The position numbers were made by a program, and so were the translations under genes. From Hermodice carunculata (Eukaryota; Annelida; Polychaeta; Eunicida; Amphinomidae), in the NCBI GenBank assembly GCA_964020975.1, contig OZ026625.1:42606794-42670793 (forward strand): a stretch of DNA of 64,000 nucleotides, read 5' to 3'. A model generated the notes under the pieces. It had not been told where the DNA came from. It saw only the letters and a list, made by a program, of their open reading frames with translations, and made no database searches. Numbering within the stretch: position 1 is the stretch's first letter; every line of letters starts with the position of its first letter. Positions 60,430 to 64,000 of this stretch are shown in pieces.

Positions 60430-60900
60430 TCAGGTCAGTGTTTACCTTTTTCATTGAAACGTGGATCGTGTATATTTTTAAGATTTAAGATAGTATCATC
60501 AGCAACAAGTCTGATATCACCAGATGCGTATCAGTAACTTTGCTCGTGCACACTAAAAATATTAAACAGTTTGGGGGACGCCTGAACTAACTAGAAGCCA
60601 GCCTGAAGACTGGCCTATATTATTAATCCGCTGAAGTCCGTTGAAGAGACTATTAGAACCTATTTAAGAACGGTTCATCGGTGCCAAGTGGGTTCAGTTT
60701 GAAGATACGTCCTTCATGCCACACTCGGTTAAAGGCCTTAGAAATATCAAGGAATATAATTCGTTCCTCCTTTAGGCATTGAAGATGATTATAAACCTCA
60801 TGATGACTTTCAATTAGCTGCTTAACGGCAGAGTCTTTGGATTTGAAGCCCCAGTTTTTGGAGGCCAATATTTTATTACGCAGAAACTACTCATATAGAA
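60430..60900 (-). pseudogene. LINE (non-LTR) reverse transcriptase fragment
   Basis: The open piece (60868-60653) reads 'WGFKSKDSAVKQLIESHHEV' then 'IIFLDISKAFNRVWHEGRIF', the template-grip and first catalytic aspartate motifs of jockey/CR1-like LINE RTs. About 150 bases on, in another frame, 'GDIRLVADDTILNL' (VADDT at about 60506-60492) is the second catalytic motif, where the family has FADDT. The sequence between is eroded, with stops and frame changes: the SAGVPQGS block is not readable. Only the palm survives; no endonuclease or tail is seen nearby. Confidence 0.85.
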
Positions 60901-62347
60901 AATGATAAGTATGATGCTAAAAAACTTAAGAAATGTTGTATACTATAGAGATTGGGTGGTAATTACCCTTGATTTGTTTGTCATTTATGTCTAAAACCAA
61001 ACCAAACATACCTTAAGGTTTTCCCCAGAGGTCACCACAATTGAATTTTGAGAGACAGCGATTCAATAATTATGTTATTTGATAGAAAAGAGATACCCGG
61101 TGATGTATATTTTAAGAGAATATTCCTTATCCCATCAGGGCCTTACTCAGACCTGATCTTGAGAGACTTAAGTATTTTCAATGTATTTCTCTCTTCACAA
61201 TACAATGTATTTAAACGCGCGTTGGTTTGTGAAGAATGTTTACAGAAGTTCTATTATATCATGTCAAATTTAAAATATCATGAAAATAGTTTTCATTCGG
61301 ATCTGATCACTGTGTTTTGAGCTTTTTTGTACAAAGCAAGCAGGATGATTAACTCAAATCCTTACAATAATAAACTGACATATACTGAAAACACCGTTTT
61401 AATTTAGGCACGTGTGTCCTATATAAAGGTTTGTGGTGCTTTCATGTTGAATTATAGTACTGACGATTATGCTATTTCTTGTGTTGTTATCCTTCAATGG
61501 TATAACGGTGTTCGGTCGACGTGTAACTTCAGTGTTGCCATGACTAAGTCAATTTCTATAATTCGTTTATGTCTGTGTTAGAAATATTTAGGGAATTTAT
61601 ATTTTCCAACAAACGATGGTTTTTATATATGCACTAACAAAGTAGTCTCGTTTATTTTTCCCACAGTTTAGATAGTCTCTAAAATATAACTTGATTAACG
61701 ATATGGTACTATTTAGAACTTGAAATTAATTTTTAATGATGTATTGTTTTTTTTTTGTTTTTTGTTTTTGTTTTTTATTTCAGGCAGAACCTCATGCAAA
61801 CCCATATTATACTGCCAAAATTTTAAAAAAAAAATGTTTTTGGGGGTACTGCCCACAGAGTCAAATCCGGAATAGTACATGTATAAAAGAAACAACCACT
61901 GTATTCTTGATTTCCGTATCGTAGCTAACATTATACACAAAGAGCATAGACATTAGACCTGCAATGCAATCCATCAAGATGCCTACCTTCTTTGTTTATT
62001 ATGTTAAACTGGTTAGTCTCTCATTACATTCTCTAAGTTTGAGCATATCTACATAATGCTTTAAATAATTTTAACTTTAGGACTATTGCCGCCACACTCA
62101 AATCTGCAAAGATGTTTGAAAACAAGCATCGCTCTTTTAATTTTCCAATGGCAGCTGATATTTTACACAAAGTACATAGCTAGTAAGCTTACAATTAGTT
62201 CACCAAGTTGTCAAGAGAATTGCGGAACTATCAAGGCGTATTTTGAAGGTTAAGGCTTCCTCCTTGGAATTGCGTTCATATACGATGATTGGATTGTTAT
62301 CTGTGTTCCGCAAGATTCATTTTACTTATTTTTATTTTATTTATTTT
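60901..62347. other. Gene-free AT-rich stretch
   Basis: A 90-residue frame at 61048-61320 has no domain. Poly-T/poly-A runs near 61745-61777 and 61827-61835. Nothing else. Confidence 0.4.
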
Positions 62348-62379
62348 GGGGGTGGGGGGGGTGGGGGTGGGTGGGGGGG
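62348..62379 (+). other. G-rich run with G-quadruplex potential
   Basis: Five blocks of three or more G separated by single T bases in 32 bases. On the plus strand this fits the G3+N1-7 pattern several times over. Confidence 0.85.
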
Positions 62380-62599
62380 ATGTTGTCCTCACACTCAAAT
62401 CTGCATATGTGTTGTATAATGCCTCGATAGTGAGGTTAAGATCACTTACGTTGTAAGTCTGGCCTTCATACAAAGTAGTGTACACATATGGAATGTTCAA
62501 GCAATTGACCATGCTGTATCAATGAAGTAGATTTTTAAAACTTTTGCACACTTTTTTTTAAGCCACCCCCCCCAAAAAAAAGAAAAAAAAAACCCCTAA

Positions 62600-62740
62600 A
62601 ATTGCCACAGCATGACCATTTGGAATAACTCAATAAAAACCCATCTAAGATAGTTCCTCACCTAGTTTGAAGTGAACTTGAGTAACAGTTTTGGTGACAA
62701 AATCGAAAATGTAAATCACCATTGCAATCCTCAGAGACTT
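62600..62740 (+). repeat. Dispersed repeat A, single copy
   Basis: 'cacagcatgaccatttgga', 'agtttgaagtgaactt' and 'acagttttggtgacaaaatc' occur in the family order, after an A/C-rich tract at 62563-62597. Confidence 0.65.
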
Positions 62741-64000
62741 CAATATGCCAGGGTGGTTTGGGCTTTGACGGATGTGCTAAAAAATCGCACCTGGCTTTGC
62801 TCTCAATCTTAAAGATAAACACGTTAAGCATGTAGTCACCAAATATTGTTTAAAAAATCAATATTTATTCAAGAATATTTTAGAAAAATCTATGGCAAGT
62901 TTTAGCCGCCCACTGCACATGTATCTTCCAATTATTTTGGTATGGTAATTTTCCACGATATTTTAATCAGCGGTGCCCGCCGGCCTTAAAGTCACATGAC
63001 TGCAAGGAAACAAGGTGTTGCTATGCTCGATGGATACGACGTTTGAAGAGGTACACAAGAAAGGCACAAATGCAATATAGTATATACAATATTTCTGTTT
63101 TGCTATAACGGGGGTTGGGTGACATTATTTGGGATCAAGAGGTACTCAGCACGATGTGAATTTCATCTAAATGGAATGTTAGCCGCCGAATAGCAGTTGG
63201 TCAATTTGACAAGGCACTATAATCCCGACTTCAAAAGTGTCAAAAGTTAACAGGATTAAACACCTTGTGTCACTGAACAATGCCAGTGTAATGGTGTTTG
63301 CTCATGAGTTCAATGTTTCACTAAGCTATTTTGAGTGGTCTGTTTGATAATGTTCACTGGGGTATAATCTGTAATTTCAACCACTTAACTAACATTATGT
63401 TGTAGTTATAACATGTCACATGACCATTATGCCACATAATCAACGAGTTCCAAGACCGAGGTGATAATGGTGGCATGATGGTCATTGTGAGACTTCTGAC
63501 ATGGGTGGTAGGAACTGACTAAGATATTCATTGGTGCATGGCATTTTTTCCCTACCTTCGGGGTGTAGTTTGCCGCTTATGTAAGTTGTCACATACACAG
63601 TCAAGTTTGACTGTTTGCTCTTGTATTTTCCACTTATTGGTGTAACAGCAAGAAAACCATATGGTCAAAGAAAATGACAGAATTAAGGGTATTTTGCAGC
63701 ATTTCCATCCAACAGTTAATAGAGAGATAAGGAAGTTCTCTGACGGTGACCTATATCACTTCTCATTGGTCACTATCGTGTTTTCCCATGACTTTATTTC
63801 GCAAGCTGTTCGGAATTGAGCCCTGAAGCAAGGGCGACACGTGAGCGTTCTGCCTTTAATTCAAATTGGGTAAAACAGGTACTAGAAGGCACAAGTGGCT
63901 GTTCAATTCTCACTGAAGAACTGTTCATACTTCAAAACTATGTTCATATTGATTCATTGGAAGGAAAGTCACACGTGCACCATGTAACTCAAGAAGAAAG
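62741..64000. other. Gene-free stretch with one inverted repeat
   Basis: Arms 'atgaccattatgccac' (63420-63435) and 'gtggcatgatggtcat' (63470-63485) pair at 15 of 16 positions across a 34-base loop. No gene is visible. Confidence 0.5.

Overview
The window looks like a gene-poor stretch of an invertebrate nuclear genome. It is AT-rich, full of microsatellites, fossil retroelements, tRNA-derived SINEs and dispersed repeats, and shows no operon-like gene packing. I found no convincing host protein-coding gene, rRNA, functional tRNA or CRISPR array in 64 kb. The unusual abundance of the word TAGGCCTA (nine sites found by eye) and the type of dispersed repeats suggest a marine invertebrate. An echinoderm or hemichordate is my best guess, but that rests on impression, and molluscs or amphioxus are not excluded.

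Layout. 0-7 kb: a Penelope-like element (minus strand, about 1.88-4.83 kb) whose 3' end abuts a (TA)n tract; the block lies between long imperfect inverted repeats (969-1140 and 5510-5685). 7-13 kb: a reverse SINE, a dense cluster of one dispersed repeat family with (A,C)-rich spacers, a possible solo LTR, and the tail of a LINE between two 110-bp direct repeats. 13-15 kb: a GTAA/GAAA microsatellite and a 124-bp foldback palindrome. 15.5-21.5 kb: a broken gypsy-type LTR retrotransposon on the minus strand with gag, protease, RT/RNase H, integrase and a trailing low-complexity region. 21.5-29.8 kb: mostly unassigned AT-rich DNA. 29.8-30.7 kb: a decayed Tc1-like transposase. 32-33.4 kb: a second cluster of the dispersed family. 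34.2-35.3 kb: two unrelated tandem arrays (3 x 267 bp and 2 x 131 bp). 36.8-37.0 kb: a forward SINE. 41.9-43.1 kb: a DIRS/Ngaro-like fossil. 45.36-46.44 kb: a remarkable element with terminal inverted repeats filled with CACATATGTG-type palindromes, with the third SINE next to it. 48.0-48.9 kb: pieces of an unusual reverse transcriptase. 50.5 and 58.3 kb: an inverted pair of related open frames. 51.75-51.93 kb: a near-perfect palindrome around (TA)n. 53.5-56.3 kb: a nested tandem array of the dispersed family ending in a hairpin, followed by two minisatellites. 60.4-60.9 kb: a LINE RT fragment. 62.35 kb: a G-rich run.

The pieces do not form a pathway. The window is a record of several independent mobile-element invasions and of local tandem and inverted duplication. 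The most interesting items are the palindrome-packed element at 45.4-46.4 kb, the paired open frames at 50.5 and 58.3 kb whose differences look largely synonymous, the hairpin at 51.8 kb, and the widespread repeat family that carries AAGGTCA motifs in places.
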